Origin: DAOUVR01 sp034430535
GTDB taxonomy: Bacteria > Chloroflexota > Dehalococcoidia > E44-bin15
DNA: 64,000 nt
Direction of reading: 5' to 3'
Assembly: GCA_964443325.1 (NCBI GenBank)
Contig: CAYUCL010000003.1
Coordinates: 1-64,000 of the forward strand
The position numbers and the translations under genes are program-made. Positions 41,269 to 50,858 of this stretch are shown here, piece by piece. The notes beneath the pieces were generated by a model. That model was not told the origin of the DNA and made no database searches. It saw only the letters and a program-made list of their open reading frames with translations. The first letter of the stretch is position 1, and every line of letters begins with the position of its first letter.

Positions 41269-41946
41269 CTACCTCTTCTTCAGCCCTTTAGACGTAACGG
41301 TACTCTGCACCAGCGCCATGACACCGTCAGTTGCCAACGCGAGAAGGGAGACTGTGACGCCCCCAATGATAATCAAATCCATCCTGGCATTGCGCAGTCC
41401 TCTAAATATAGGTGTCCCCAGCCCACCGGCACCGACGAACACGGCTATTGTTGCGATCCCGATGAGAAGCATAAGTGAATTCCTAACGCCAGCCATTATC
41501 ACAGGCAACGCGATTGGGAGCTTTACCCGAAGCAGTATCTGCCTTTCGGTCATCCCCATTCCCCTGCCAACCTCAATGAGCGCCAAATCAACCTGCCGTA
41601 TCGCCGTATACGTATTGCGTATGATGGGAAGCTGTCCATAGATAACTAACGCAATAATGGCTGGGAGAAAACCAATGGATTTCAGCGTCATCGCGGCAAG
41701 AACAAGCATAAGCAGCCCAAACAGCGCCAGGCTGGGCACAGTCATCATGATCTCAGCCAAATACAGGACGGTCTCCGCTAACCTTTCTCTCCCCCTGCCT
41801 GAGATGTATATTCCGACAACAAGGCCCAGAATAAGCGCTATGCTGCCAGCGACGAAGACGAGCCACACATGCCTGGTGGTCCACTCCGCCAGCAGCTCAG
41901 GGTGCCGCACGACGAATTCCCACGCCTCAACGATTGCTTCTAACAT
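41269..41946 (-). CDS. ABC transporter permease, OpuC/ProW-like, second subunit
   Basis: 225 residues with about five helices (VWLVFVAGSIALILGLVVGI, SLALFGLLMLVLAAMTL). The coupling loop reads EVGRGMGMTERQILLRVKLPIA, similar to its partner permease. It is the first gene of the transporter operon, and the ATPase gene follows four bases after its stop. The region 41947-42167 upstream holds no gene that I can support. Confidence 0.92.
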   Translation of the reverse strand: MLEAIVEAWEFVVRHPELLAEWTTRHVWLVFVAGSIALILGLVVGIYISGRGRERLAETVLYLAEIMMTVPSLALFGLLMLVLAAMTLKSIGFLPAIIALVIYGQLPIIRNTYTAIRQVDLALIEVGRGMGMTERQILLRVKLPIALPVIMAGVRNSLMLLIGIATIAVFVGAGGLGTPIFRGLRNARMDLIIIGGVTVSLLALATDGVMALVQSTVTSKGLKKR

Positions 41947-42167
41947 TTCAGAATCCTGGCCTAGTTGCCCCCACTAACCGTTGGCTTTCCTTCACGTAGG
42001 GGACCTCGCGCTTCCTCGACGATCCCCCTTTCAAATCTACCACCGTTCTTTCAACCCAATCCTGCCTCCGGCCACCCACAAGTTGCACCGAATCATATAA
42101 TTTGTAGAAACGACAGTGCCAAACCGCCGCGAGCTTGTTGGTGTGCCAGCAAAATGTGCGAGCTCCG

Positions 42168-42680
42168 TCAACCGTCCCTCTCGCCATAGCTGTCATAGCA
42201 TACTAGCTCGCTGAGTTCCACCCTGCCTTTCTCGGGTGATTCCGCTGCATATCCCAGCGAAATGAGGGATAAGATCCTTCTATCACGTGGGATGCTCAGG
42301 ATTTCCTTGGCCCTCTCTTCGTAATCAGAGCCGTAGGAGCCAATCCAGCACGCACCCAGGTCTAAAGCGTGAGCAGCCAGAAGTATGTTCTGGGTTGCCG
42401 CCGCCCCGTCCTCGACAGGATGACTGGAGCCATGTGGGTCAATAACTACGGCGATGCCGATAGGAGCTTGAGCAATAAATCTCCCAAAGGGAGCTACGCT
42501 TGCCAATTTATTCTTAATCTCTCCATCTCTAATAACTACGAATGTCCAGGGCTGCCTGTTGCTCGATGAGGGCGCCCACCGACCCGCTTCAAGGATTTGT
42601 GTCAGCTTTTCCTCCGGTACCGCTTTGACTTGATACTGCCTGATGCTTCTTCTTTCCCTTATAGCCTCAAACACATCCAT
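42168..42680 (-). CDS. Nitroreductase-family protein
   Basis: 170 residues, FMN-dependent nitroreductase fold. N-terminus MDVFEAIRERRSIRQYQ, then LEAGRWAPSSSNRQPWTFVV (FMN-binding Arg/Ser/Asn), GAAATQNILLAAHALDLGACWIG and LISLGYAAE near the end. It probably reduces a quinone, nitro compound or flavin using NAD(P)H. It is followed 25 bases before by (transcribed after) the crotonase gene at 42706-43506 and may be part of its operon. A second nitroreductase lies at 50859. Confidence 0.9.
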   Translation of the reverse strand: MDVFEAIRERRSIRQYQVKAVPEEKLTQILEAGRWAPSSSNRQPWTFVVIRDGEIKNKLASVAPFGRFIAQAPIGIAVVIDPHGSSHPVEDGAAATQNILLAAHALDLGACWIGSYGSDYEERAKEILSIPRDRRILSLISLGYAAESPEKGRVELSELVCYDSYGERDG

Positions 42681-42705
42681 GCAAAACCTCCCTAACGCCT
42701 GGCTA

Positions 42706-43506
42706 TTACCGCGCCTCGAACTTTGGCTCCCTCTTTTCTAAGAATGCCCTCACCGCTTCGGCGTGGTCGGCACTGCGAAAGCAAGCATCAAGCCCCATTG
42801 TTTCGAACTTCATTTGCGTGCGAATGTCGGTATCCAACCCCTGATATAGACCTCGCTTTGCCATCTGGATGGCAAATGGAGGCAGTTTGGCAATGTTGCT
42901 TGCCATCTCCTGCGTGGCTTGCTTCAGTTCATCCGCTGGCACAAGCTGATTCAACAGGCCAATCTCATTAGCTTCAGCGGCACCGAATATGCGAGCAGTG
43001 AATACCAGCTCGCAAGCCTTGGCAATACCCACGATGCGAGAAAGAGTATAGGTCGACCCAAACTCGGGGATGATCCCAATCCGAGCAAACACCGCTCCAA
43101 AGCGCGCCTTCTCCGAAGCTATCCTTATATCGCAGTGAAGGCTGATGGTCATGCCGCCACCGACGGCGACCCCACCGATGGAAGCAATGATCGGCTTCGA
43201 TACCACTCGCATCTCCTCAACGACGGCCGGTATCGCGTCACGCCTTTCTTGTCGCACGGGCGCCTCCTCCTCTCTTTTATCTAGCGCCTGAGCAGAATCG
43301 CGTAAATCAGCGCCCGACGAGAACGCATCGCCGGCCCCGGTCAAGATAACCACCCTCACCTCCGGGTCGGCATCCACTTGGCGAAAAGCCTGCGCCAACT
43401 CCACCAGCATTGTGCTGGTCATGGCATTGAGTCTGTCGGGCCGATTCATGGTGATGGTTCCGATCCAGTCCTTCTTTCCCACCAGAAGTGTCTCATAGTT
43501 GTTCAT
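42706..43506 (-). CDS. Crotonase-family enoyl-CoA hydratase/isomerase (PaaG-like)
   Basis: 266 residues with TGAGDAFSSGADLRD and GVAVGGGMTISLHCDIRIA. The region after reads GAVFARIGIIPEFGSTYTLSR and CELVFTAR. One acidic residue (CEL) sits in the second catalytic position, as in PaaG-like isomerase/hydratases. A paralogue with high identity is the next gene at 43636-44436, and the nitroreductase gene follows. Role probably beta-oxidation-like processing of a CoA thioester. Confidence 0.9.
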   Translation of the reverse strand: MNNYETLLVGKKDWIGTITMNRPDRLNAMTSTMLVELAQAFRQVDADPEVRVVILTGAGDAFSSGADLRDSAQALDKREEEAPVRQERRDAIPAVVEEMRVVSKPIIASIGGVAVGGGMTISLHCDIRIASEKARFGAVFARIGIIPEFGSTYTLSRIVGIAKACELVFTARIFGAAEANEIGLLNQLVPADELKQATQEMASNIAKLPPFAIQMAKRGLYQGLDTDIRTQMKFETMGLDACFRSADHAEAVRAFLEKREPKFEAR

Positions 43507-43635
43507 TAGAACCTCTCAGTCACTAAATATGCTTAACCACATTTCTCTCAATTGGTAGCAGTCATGGTTTTTTACTAAAAGCACTTGGTCACATGTTCCG
43601 CAGCGCCATTTAAAATGTTCCTCTACAGCACTCTG

Positions 43636-44436
43636 CTATCGCGACTCGAAATTTGGCTCCCTCTTTTCCAAGAACGCCTTCACTGCCTCGGCGTGGTCGG
43701 CGCTGCGGAAGCAGGCATCAAGCCCCATGGTTTCGAACTGCGTCTGCGTACGAATGTCGGTATTCTGCCCTTGATAAAGGCCTCGTTTTGCCATCTGGAT
43801 GGCAAACGGAGGCAGTTTGGCGATGGAACTTGCCATCTCTTTTGTCGCCTGCTTCAGTTCTTCTGCGGGCACAAGCTGGTTTACCAGCCCAATCTCTTTA
43901 GCCTCAGCGGCATCGATTATGCGAGCGGTAAATACCAGCTCACAGGCCTTGGCGATGCCGATAATACGAGAAAGAGTATAGGTCGAACCGTATTCGGGGA
44001 TTATGCCCAAACGTGTGAAGACAGCGCCGAATCGGGCCTTCTCTGAAGCGATCCTTATATCAGCACACAAGCCTAAAGTCAAAGCCATCCCAACACAGAC
44101 ACCGTTGATAGACCAGATGATTACCTTCCCCATCTCCCTCATGAAAGTCGGCATAGCGTTTATAGCCGATTCCGGTGCTGGACCTCCCGCTGGCATCTTC
44201 CCTCTCAACTCCAACCCGGCGGCAAAATCGTGTATATCTGCACCGGCAGAAAAGGCATCGCCTGCCCCAGTCATGACCACAACCCTAACATCGGGATCGC
44301 TTGCCATTTCCCGCATGGCTTGGGGAAACTCATCGCGCATCTTGGTATTGAAGGCATTTAATCTTTCGGGACGATTGAGTGTGATGGTGCCAATCCACTC
44401 CTCCTTTTCCACCAGAAGTGTCTCATAGTTGCTCAT
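43636..44436 (-). CDS. Crotonase-family enoyl-CoA hydratase/isomerase (PaaG-like), paralogue
   Basis: The ATG at 44436 has GGGAGG upstream, so the product starts MSNYETLLVEKEEW and has 266 residues; a longer frame to 44547 is unlikely. TGAGDAFSAGADIHDFA and GVCVGMALTLGLCADIRIA provide the oxyanion hole, and GIIPEYGSTYTLSR and CELVFTAR match the neighbouring paralogue. The two differ mainly between residues 85 and 120, where substrate specificity is usually set. They are a tandem duplication, separated by 129 bases. Confidence 0.9.
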   Translation of the reverse strand: MSNYETLLVEKEEWIGTITLNRPERLNAFNTKMRDEFPQAMREMASDPDVRVVVMTGAGDAFSAGADIHDFAAGLELRGKMPAGGPAPESAINAMPTFMREMGKVIIWSINGVCVGMALTLGLCADIRIASEKARFGAVFTRLGIIPEYGSTYTLSRIIGIAKACELVFTARIIDAAEAKEIGLVNQLVPAEELKQATKEMASSIAKLPPFAIQMAKRGLYQGQNTDIRTQTQFETMGLDACFRSADHAEAVKAFLEKREPNFESR

Positions 44437-44742
44437 CAGTACCTCCCAGGTATTCGATTTAGGCAATCTAATTCTTGACCTGTTACACTGCAGGATTGTA
44501 GGTTGGCATGAGGCCAAAGTCAAGCAAGGTATCTCGGTCTGTTGCACACATTGGCGGTCTTACTGGGTTGCTAACTGCGGTGAAAGCTACGATCTGTCTC
44601 CATAAACTGTGAATACTGATAAGTTATAATGGAAGGCAAACACAACTAACCCTTGGTGGCCACCCGAACACAAGAAAGGCGGTGCAAAAGATGAATAGTT
44701 TATGTAATCATAGGTTCTCACAGTTGTATGCCCAGGTTTCAG

Positions 44743-46362
44743 CTAGCCATGGTGCTTGCGTAGCGGTATTTCTTTAATGAACATATTAGCTACCCAGGCG
44801 ACGACGATGACTATGAAACCTATGAAGAAAATCTCCCCCAAGGCCGAACTGAGAGCCAGCTTGAGCGATTCTAATACCTCATCAAAGAGCGCTATCCCTT
44901 GCGTCCCCAACTGCTCAAACATATCCATCAACTGACTTTGGGCCTGAGGGCTCACAAGTGCCTGTGGATTATGCGCCAGTGTATTTAGCGCTTCTGGTGG
45001 TATGACCGCCTTTGCGGTATCGGATAGGCCACTGACGAACTCCGTAGCGAACCTATTGTTCAGCGCTGACCCATAAATGGCCAGCCCCAAAGCACCGCCA
45101 AAGGACCTAGCGAAGGCATTCGAAGACGTAGCCACTCCCATAACGGCATAAGGGACTGCGTTCTGTACCGCGATGGTATACAGAGGCATGATAATGCCCG
45201 CTCCAATGCCTGCAATAATTATGTAAACCACCGCTGTCGCATAGCTGGTCTCAACCGTCATTATAGAGATTAGCCCGCAACCCACTGCCATGATTGCCAG
45301 TCCCACAACACCTTGCAACCGGTAATGTCCCCCTGTGCGTGATAGAACCTGCCCGGATACAATGCTACCTGCCACCACCCCTAACATCATAGGCGTTAAG
45401 AAGCTACCGCTGGCAGTGGCTGATGTCCCCAGCACGCCCTGAAAGAAGAGCGGGATGAAGATAATTGCCCCGAATGTGCCAAAACCGGTCAAAAAGGTAA
45501 CGATCGTCGATACAGCTACAATCCGGTTCTTGAATATCCACAGAGGAATAATGGCCTCCTCGGCTCGGCTTTCGATCACCACGAAAAGGATCGCCATTGC
45601 CGCTGAGAAAACGAACGTGCCGATTATCGGGGCAGAAACCCATGGAAAATCGACGCCAGCCCACGATAGAGCCAGCATAGCTGGTACCACCGAGAGTATG
45701 AGTGTCACCAGGCCAAGGTAGTCGATCTTGCGCTTTAAAGCGGCTGGCTTCAACTGAGGGAAGAAGAATACGAATAGGCCAATGACCACGATTCCCAGAG
45801 GCACATTAACGAAGAAGACCCAGTGCCATGAGAGGCTGTCGGTTATGAATCCACCCAGCGTTGGCCCAATTACGGACGATATGCCGAACACCGCAACGGC
45901 TAAACCTTGGTACTTCCCTCTTTCAATCGCCGGAAAAAGGTCGCCAATGATGATGAATGCATTGGCCATCATGATCCCGGCGCCTGCACCCTGCAGCCCT
46001 CGAAAGATGATGATTTGCAGCATTGTCTGGCTAAAGCCACAGAGGATGGAGCCGCCTATGAAGATCGCTATTCCCGCGGTATAGAACCACTTTCGACCGT
46101 ATATATCGGTCAGTTTACCAGTGATTGGCACAGTGACGGTGGAGGCGATTATGTAGGCAGTGGTAATCCACGTGTAATGGGTAAATCCGCCGAGGTCAGC
46201 GACGATTCTCGGCATGGCAGTGCCGACTATCGTCTGGTCAAGTGAACCAAGGAACATGGCCAACATCATGCCGGCCATGGTGATGACTACTTGCTTCTTG
46301 GGCAGTGATCGCGGGCCACTAGTGTCTGCTGCTATTATCCCGTTTGCTTTCTCTTCTCCCAC
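44743..46362 (-). CDS. MFS drug exporter, EmrB/QacA (DHA2) family, 14 helices
   Basis: 539 residues. N-terminal motif MFLGSLDQTIVGTAMPRIV (motif D1 of DHA2) and the loop DIYGRKWFYTAG are visible, as is GAGAGIMMANAFIIIGDLFP. About 14 hydrophobic helices can be counted, the last ending FFIGFIVIVVAWVANMFIKE. It is a proton-driven multidrug exporter by family. No adjacent HlyD-type adaptor, as expected for a cell with one membrane. It stands alone. Confidence 0.93.
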   Translation of the reverse strand: MGEEKANGIIAADTSGPRSLPKKQVVITMAGMMLAMFLGSLDQTIVGTAMPRIVADLGGFTHYTWITTAYIIASTVTVPITGKLTDIYGRKWFYTAGIAIFIGGSILCGFSQTMLQIIIFRGLQGAGAGIMMANAFIIIGDLFPAIERGKYQGLAVAVFGISSVIGPTLGGFITDSLSWHWVFFVNVPLGIVVIGLFVFFFPQLKPAALKRKIDYLGLVTLILSVVPAMLALSWAGVDFPWVSAPIIGTFVFSAAMAILFVVIESRAEEAIIPLWIFKNRIVAVSTIVTFLTGFGTFGAIIFIPLFFQGVLGTSATASGSFLTPMMLGVVAGSIVSGQVLSRTGGHYRLQGVVGLAIMAVGCGLISIMTVETSYATAVVYIIIAGIGAGIIMPLYTIAVQNAVPYAVMGVATSSNAFARSFGGALGLAIYGSALNNRFATEFVSGLSDTAKAVIPPEALNTLAHNPQALVSPQAQSQLMDMFEQLGTQGIALFDEVLESLKLALSSALGEIFFIGFIVIVVAWVANMFIKEIPLRKHHG

Positions 46363-46590
46363 GTTTTCTCTTATTGCAGGCTCCAGAAATACCAGCGTCT
46401 ATTCTACCATGTTTCCTCACTCGCAGACATGGAAACATGAACGAGAATATTTATGGGGGCCAGAGGTGTCTCTTCTCTGGCGGGGAGCTGTGGGTGTCCC
46501 CCAGAACCACAAATCAGGCCAGGCGGATGGGTTGGATTCCTTGACTCAACGATTGGAGGTGATGTACCCTTTATCGCGGAGGTGAATTGA

Positions 46591-47232
46591 GTGAAGAGAT
46601 ATTGTATACTGCTTATCGTTGCAGCGTCCCTGCTGGCTGTTAGCTGCGGTGGTGGAGAGACCGCAACACCGACACCGACGCCAACACCAACGTCTATACC
46701 GACACTGACTCCAACGCCTACGCCAATGTATAAAACCTATTCAGAACCACCACCAATGACAATCGATGAAAGCAAGCACTATACTGCTATCATTGAAACG
46801 GATAAGGGCGACCTGGTGCTGGAGCTATTCGCCGCTGACGTTCCAGTAACTGTCAACAACTTCGTCTTCCTGGCTAATGATGGTTTTTACGATAACTGTA
46901 CGTTCCACCGTGTAATACCAGGCTTTATGGCTCAAGGTGGAGACCCTACTGGAACCGGTAGTGGAACCCCCGGCTACTACATTCCCAACGAAATCACCGA
47001 GCATACCCATGTGGCTGGCGCCATATCGATGGCTAACTCCGGCGCGGATAGAAATGGCTGCCAGTTCTTCATTTGCTATGAGCCGCAGCCGTACCTCGAT
47101 GGCAATTACTCCGTGTTTGGCCAGCTAATCGAAGGGATGGATGTCCTCGAATCACTTACCCCTAGAGACCCAACTCAGTACCCAGATTTCGAGGGCGATA
47201 CCATAATACGGATAACTATAGAGGAAAGCTAA
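46591..47232 (+). CDS. Lipoprotein peptidyl-prolyl cis-trans isomerase (cyclophilin type)
   Basis: 213 residues from GTG at 46591, with CGGAGG upstream. A lipobox (LLAVSC) gives lipidation at Cys19, followed by a 25-residue Thr-Pro linker and a cyclophilin domain: FHRVIPGFMAQGGDPTGTG, MANSGADRNGCQFFI and FGQLIEGMDVLE. The key catalytic Arg in FHRV and Phe/Gln in QFFI are present, so it is probably active. It is anchored outside the membrane to help exported proteins fold. The Thr-Pro linker resembles that of the surface protein at 5026-7230. Confidence 0.94.
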   Translation: MKRYCILLIVAASLLAVSCGGGETATPTPTPTPTSIPTLTPTPTPMYKTYSEPPPMTIDESKHYTAIIETDKGDLVLELFAADVPVTVNNFVFLANDGFYDNCTFHRVIPGFMAQGGDPTGTGSGTPGYYIPNEITEHTHVAGAISMANSGADRNGCQFFICYEPQPYLDGNYSVFGQLIEGMDVLESLTPRDPTQYPDFEGDTIIRITIEES

Positions 47233-47337
47233 ACATCATCGCTGGATTTCAGAGACCGAGTGACCCGCCTTGTTGGCTATATCACCTATAATGGCAACAG
47301 GCGGTGACCTCGGCGAGGTAGGTCACTATCATCATTC

Positions 47338-48786
47338 TCATTGGTTGGGGCAATATAGATAACCGACTTTTTGAGATTCGGTTTTATCATGATTACTGTA
47401 GTAGAACCTAGCAAAGAGTGGATCAACCTTTGCAATAGCGTCATAATCCCATGGCGGAGGTGCACATTCTGGACACCAATGCCCTGCTGTAACACATACA
47501 GGGGTAGCTTCCCATTCATGTCCGAACCAACATCTCCATGTGAGCTTGGACCCGATACCACTAAACTCTGTTGAAAGGCATTGCCCACCCCTTGATTCAG
47601 CCAGTTCTCGCATATCATCTATTGTATAGTCCTCAGATGCCATTTCCTTACGACGTTCTGCTTGTTCACCAGGCTCTGCACAAATGTAATCGTGCCAACC
47701 GGGAATATTCTCCCATGCTTCACGGCTACCGAAAAAAGCCTTGATTTTCTCCTCTTCGTTGTTTTCTATCCATTTTAAGGGGTCTGCCATTCTCTTCATA
47801 AACGCCTTGGTGATATTGGTTGGCGCTATTGTAGCTCCTAATTTCAAATACAACGGGATGGCATCTTCCACCTGCCTGTAGTGGTCCTTAAGCGAATGAC
47901 GCCAGTGACCCAGATATTCATTGAGAACCCAGCTATCCTCGTACCAACAGCAATGGAAGTTCCTCAAGGCGAACCAGTTGAGCGGCATTATCTTTCTATA
48001 ATCCCCCAAACCGAAGATTCTCATCATTCGACCCAGATAATCCTTGTACACAACCCGGCATGATGGGCCGCCTCCCATATTGTATACTCTGCCATAGAAC
48101 TCATCGGGGGCCTCCAACGTTTGCACTAGCCCGTATCCTGCATCTTCCTTGGTAATAAGCTCAATGTGGGTATTTACAGGCTGGTGGAACATGATTGGGT
48201 CCAGAAGGGACAGTGCATTGGGGATAGCTATATAAGTCTGTCGCATTGAGCCCCAATATTTTAGACCTGATTCTATAACCGCTCTTTCCGCTGCTACTTT
48301 TGTCGTTGCATAGAAGTCCCCAACGCTTGGTTTGAGAGGATCGCCAACCCTCACCATATGGATAGGTGGAAGCCGATCCCCATATTCAGCTACGGTACCG
48401 ATATAGACGAATCGAATATCGTCGCCATTGTTTGGCTGCTTCTTAATCGCAGCTATTATGTTTTCTGTGCCACCGAGGTTTATCTTGTTAGCAAGCGCAG
48501 GATTGTGGTCTGCCGCCGGTGCGATAAACGCAGCTGGATGGAGAACATGGTCTACTCCGTTAACCGCTTCCAATACATCATCGGGATTCTGCAAATCTCC
48601 CCAGACCACTTTAATTCTTTCCTGATTCTCATATTGTGCGAAATCCCTCTTCTCTTGCCTGGTAGGCCTGAGCAGAATTACAATGTCATATTTGTCTCTT
48701 CTTCTAAGCAGCTCTTTGAAAGCCTCGCCGCCCATTGAGCCGCTTGCACCGGTCAGAAGCACTTTCTTCTTCGCCATTTTACCCAT
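47338..48786 (-). CDS. NAD-dependent epimerase/dehydratase fused to a C-terminal zinc-ribbon-like domain
   Basis: 482 residues. The first 340 or so form an extended SDR: VLLTGASGSMGGEAFKELL (Rossmann GxxGxxG), DHVLHPAAFIAPAADHN, and YATTKVAAERAV, where the YxxxK pair is kept. Residues about 385-482 carry a domain unlike epimerases: YTIDDMRELAESRGGQCLS, KLTWRCWFGHEWEATP, then GHWCPECAPP. The GHxWxxxP...CPxC arrangement is that of small treble-clef/zinc-ribbon modules usually found near nucleases or homing elements. The join may be a real fusion or a read-through onto a formerly separate gene. Confidence 0.85.
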   Translation of the reverse strand: MGKMAKKKVLLTGASGSMGGEAFKELLRRRDKYDIVILLRPTRQEKRDFAQYENQERIKVVWGDLQNPDDVLEAVNGVDHVLHPAAFIAPAADHNPALANKINLGGTENIIAAIKKQPNNGDDIRFVYIGTVAEYGDRLPPIHMVRVGDPLKPSVGDFYATTKVAAERAVIESGLKYWGSMRQTYIAIPNALSLLDPIMFHQPVNTHIELITKEDAGYGLVQTLEAPDEFYGRVYNMGGGPSCRVVYKDYLGRMMRIFGLGDYRKIMPLNWFALRNFHCCWYEDSWVLNEYLGHWRHSLKDHYRQVEDAIPLYLKLGATIAPTNITKAFMKRMADPLKWIENNEEEKIKAFFGSREAWENIPGWHDYICAEPGEQAERRKEMASEDYTIDDMRELAESRGGQCLSTEFSGIGSKLTWRCWFGHEWEATPVCVTAGHWCPECAPPPWDYDAIAKVDPLFARFYYSNHDKTESQKVGYLYCPNQ

Positions 48787-49017
48787 TCACTGTGCCATGG
48801 TTAGTTGCAGCCTAAAGGATATGCTAATTCATATAAGAAGCTTGGTCGTTGGCTAACGTTCTCAAATGCGCTAGCCCATCGTGGTTTATGCTGATGTACA
48901 CGAATGCCCCGAAGTTCTTCATATTAGTAACGATACGGTGCATTTGTGTAAGCTTACTATGATATATCTAATGCGTGGTATGCCCGGGCGCTGTGGATGT
49001 GTTTCGTAGCTCTGGCC

Positions 49018-49656
49018 TCACATGTCAAGGAGAAGCCGTTTCATGCCTGGAGAGCCCGTTTCCGCTTCGAAATCGGGATGCCTCTTCTCATCGACGACTT
49101 TGAAGCCGCATTTCTCGTAGGCATTCTGCGCCGGCGTATTGCCAATAAAAACGCCAACCTGGGCGAGGCCAAACCCTAGCCGCCGGCCCTTTTCAAGGAC
49201 TTCCTCCAGTAATATGTTTATCACTCCCCGACGGCGGACCTCTGGCAGTGTAGCTACACTCTCAATAATCCACGCGCCTTCGGTCTCTTCGGGGTAACAG
49301 TACAAAATCGCCGCCACGCCCTTCTGGTTGTCCAACCTGCTGCTTCCATTCAACCCAAGCTTCTGGAACGCCTCCAGTAACGGCTGCCCCACCTCAGCCA
49401 ATTGCTTGGGATCGTAGCCGCTGAGGGCAGCGACTGGGCGACCGTCCACCTCCGCTATTATAAAGTCTGAGTAGTGGAACATATGATGCGCCTCTGTCAC
49501 CGTTAGATGTTCAAGGAAGGTAATGCACTCGTTTTCTGGCATTCCAACGATAATATCCCAAACTCCTCTAGGGCAATGCGAGCGCCCTGCCGCGAAAATA
49601 ACCCATCCCAGAAAGGAAGCATCGTCGGGCCGGGCCGTCCGGATTTCGATTTCCAT
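49018..49656 (-). CDS. GNAT-family N-acetyltransferase
   Basis: 212 residues: acetyl-CoA-binding segment LPEVRRRGVINILLEEVL (R/Q-x-x-G-x-G/A loop), preceded by AWIIESVATL and followed by GVFIGNTPAQNAYEKCGF. The N-terminus reads MEIEIRTARPDDASFLGWV, typical for the family. The substrate is unknown. It follows the gene at 49662-50561 by five bases, so the two are probably cotranscribed. Confidence 0.9.
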   Translation of the reverse strand: MEIEIRTARPDDASFLGWVIFAAGRSHCPRGVWDIIVGMPENECITFLEHLTVTEAHHMFHYSDFIIAEVDGRPVAALSGYDPKQLAEVGQPLLEAFQKLGLNGSSRLDNQKGVAAILYCYPEETEGAWIIESVATLPEVRRRGVINILLEEVLEKGRRLGFGLAQVGVFIGNTPAQNAYEKCGFKVVDEKRHPDFEAETGSPGMKRLLLDM

Positions 49657-49661
49657 TTGTT

Positions 49662-50561
49662 CTACTCCCCTCTCATGTCTCGCTGGGACGAGCCTTTGCT
49701 AGATTGCTCACTGAATCCGATGCACTGTAGATAGAACCATTGAATCGAAGCCGCTGATGATGCATCGTGTTCCCCAATAGTGTGAAGTAGTTCTTCCCAA
49801 CTCAATGTGCCGACTTCGATTTGTTGAAGGGTGGGCTGAAACCAATCTTTATACCATTTTTCTTTCTTGACACCGAACTCATTCACTCGTTTTTTGACCT
49901 TCCTGTTTATCGAACTACGACTCATTGCCTTTTCGAACACGTTTCGGGCAATCTGAACCTGTGGAGCCAGTACATAATAGCAGAGACGGGACAAATCTGA
50001 AGGAGGACGGTCGGCACGTCTGAGAACCTCGGCGATGCAGGCAACAGTGCGAGCTGCCTGGTCAAAATATTTGGCGTTGGTAACACCAGGCGATAGCCCG
50101 CTGAATATCTTGGCTTCGAGCACCACCAGGTGTTTGGCGTCAGGCTGCAGCGACAGGTCGGCCTTGCCATTAGTGCCAACGTCAAAATGGCCGACCACAG
50201 CATCCACATGAGTCGAAGTCTCGGCTAATCGTGCTGCCTTGCCACTTCCAGTAAAGGTGGTGGGTAGTAATACCTCCGAGAACCACCGCCCCTTCTCCGT
50301 AACATTGAGTGGATGCCCTTCAATCGGGTGTGCTGAGAACCAGTCCAACATAAGCCGAAGCAACCATCTCTCATTGTAAATGGTCGTCGGTGGGAACACC
50401 GGCGATTTCGTTGCACATGATTGCATCATTGCTCCGATCCTCTTTGTTGCCAATGAAAGCCCATCCTGACGTACCGGCTGCCTGGATTTCATTGGCGCCC
50501 GTTCACGCGTCACACCGCGATGACTTGTTAGAGCACCTATTCTACTCCACGGGCCTTTCAC
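49662..50561 (-). CDS. Protein of unknown function, possibly PD-(D/E)XK nuclease-like
   Basis: 299 residues if the GTG at 50561 is used (AGGAG ten bases upstream); an ATG at 50429 gives 255. No close family recognised. The segment THVDAVVGHFDVG followed by KADLSLQPDAKHLVVLEAKI has the D...ExK spacing of PD-(D/E)XK nuclease folds. The remainder is helical with a basic stretch (SSINRKVKKRVNEFGVKKEK). It is coupled to the GNAT gene. No restriction methylase or CRISPR gene is near. Function remains a guess. Confidence 0.55.
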   Translation of the reverse strand: MKGPWSRIGALTSHRGVTRERAPMKSRQPVRQDGLSLATKRIGAMMQSCATKSPVFPPTTIYNERWLLRLMLDWFSAHPIEGHPLNVTEKGRWFSEVLLPTTFTGSGKAARLAETSTHVDAVVGHFDVGTNGKADLSLQPDAKHLVVLEAKIFSGLSPGVTNAKYFDQAARTVACIAEVLRRADRPPSDLSRLCYYVLAPQVQIARNVFEKAMSRSSINRKVKKRVNEFGVKKEKWYKDWFQPTLQQIEVGTLSWEELLHTIGEHDASSAASIQWFYLQCIGFSEQSSKGSSQRDMRGE

Positions 50562-50858
50562 AATTGAGCCACTCCTATATTGTCAACTATCTATACCAAC
50601 CAACATGACAACATGTAGAGGAGATTTCACGTACTAATTCCTCAGTAGACCTCATCGTCATCCCATCTAGATTACAAGAAAAACCCCCTCAGAGTCAATA
50701 AGATGTATTTGCAGAAGTCACCACCATCCCCTTGCAGAGGGTAAACCCCTATGCACTACACTTTTTCTTCCCACTCCCTTCAAAGATGGTATAATGCCAT
50801 GATATAAACCGGCCTCCAGTGGCCACTATATCGAAATTAGACGCGGAGAGATACCAAT
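50562..50858. other. Divergent intergenic region
   Basis: No gene seen. A TATAAT at 50791-50796 on the plus strand may be the -10 box for the nitroreductase gene, though no good -35 is present. The GAGAG run before 50859 acts as ribosome site. Confidence 0.4.

Noticed and set aside
41948..42196. 82-residue minus-strand frame between the permease and nitroreductase genes
   Set aside because: No recognisable domain, no ribosome site and partial overlap with the nitroreductase gene.
46670..46730. Tandem repeat as regulatory or CRISPR-like array
   Set aside because: It is the Thr-Pro linker coding sequence of the lipoprotein cyclophilin. No spacer/repeat structure exists anywhere in the window.
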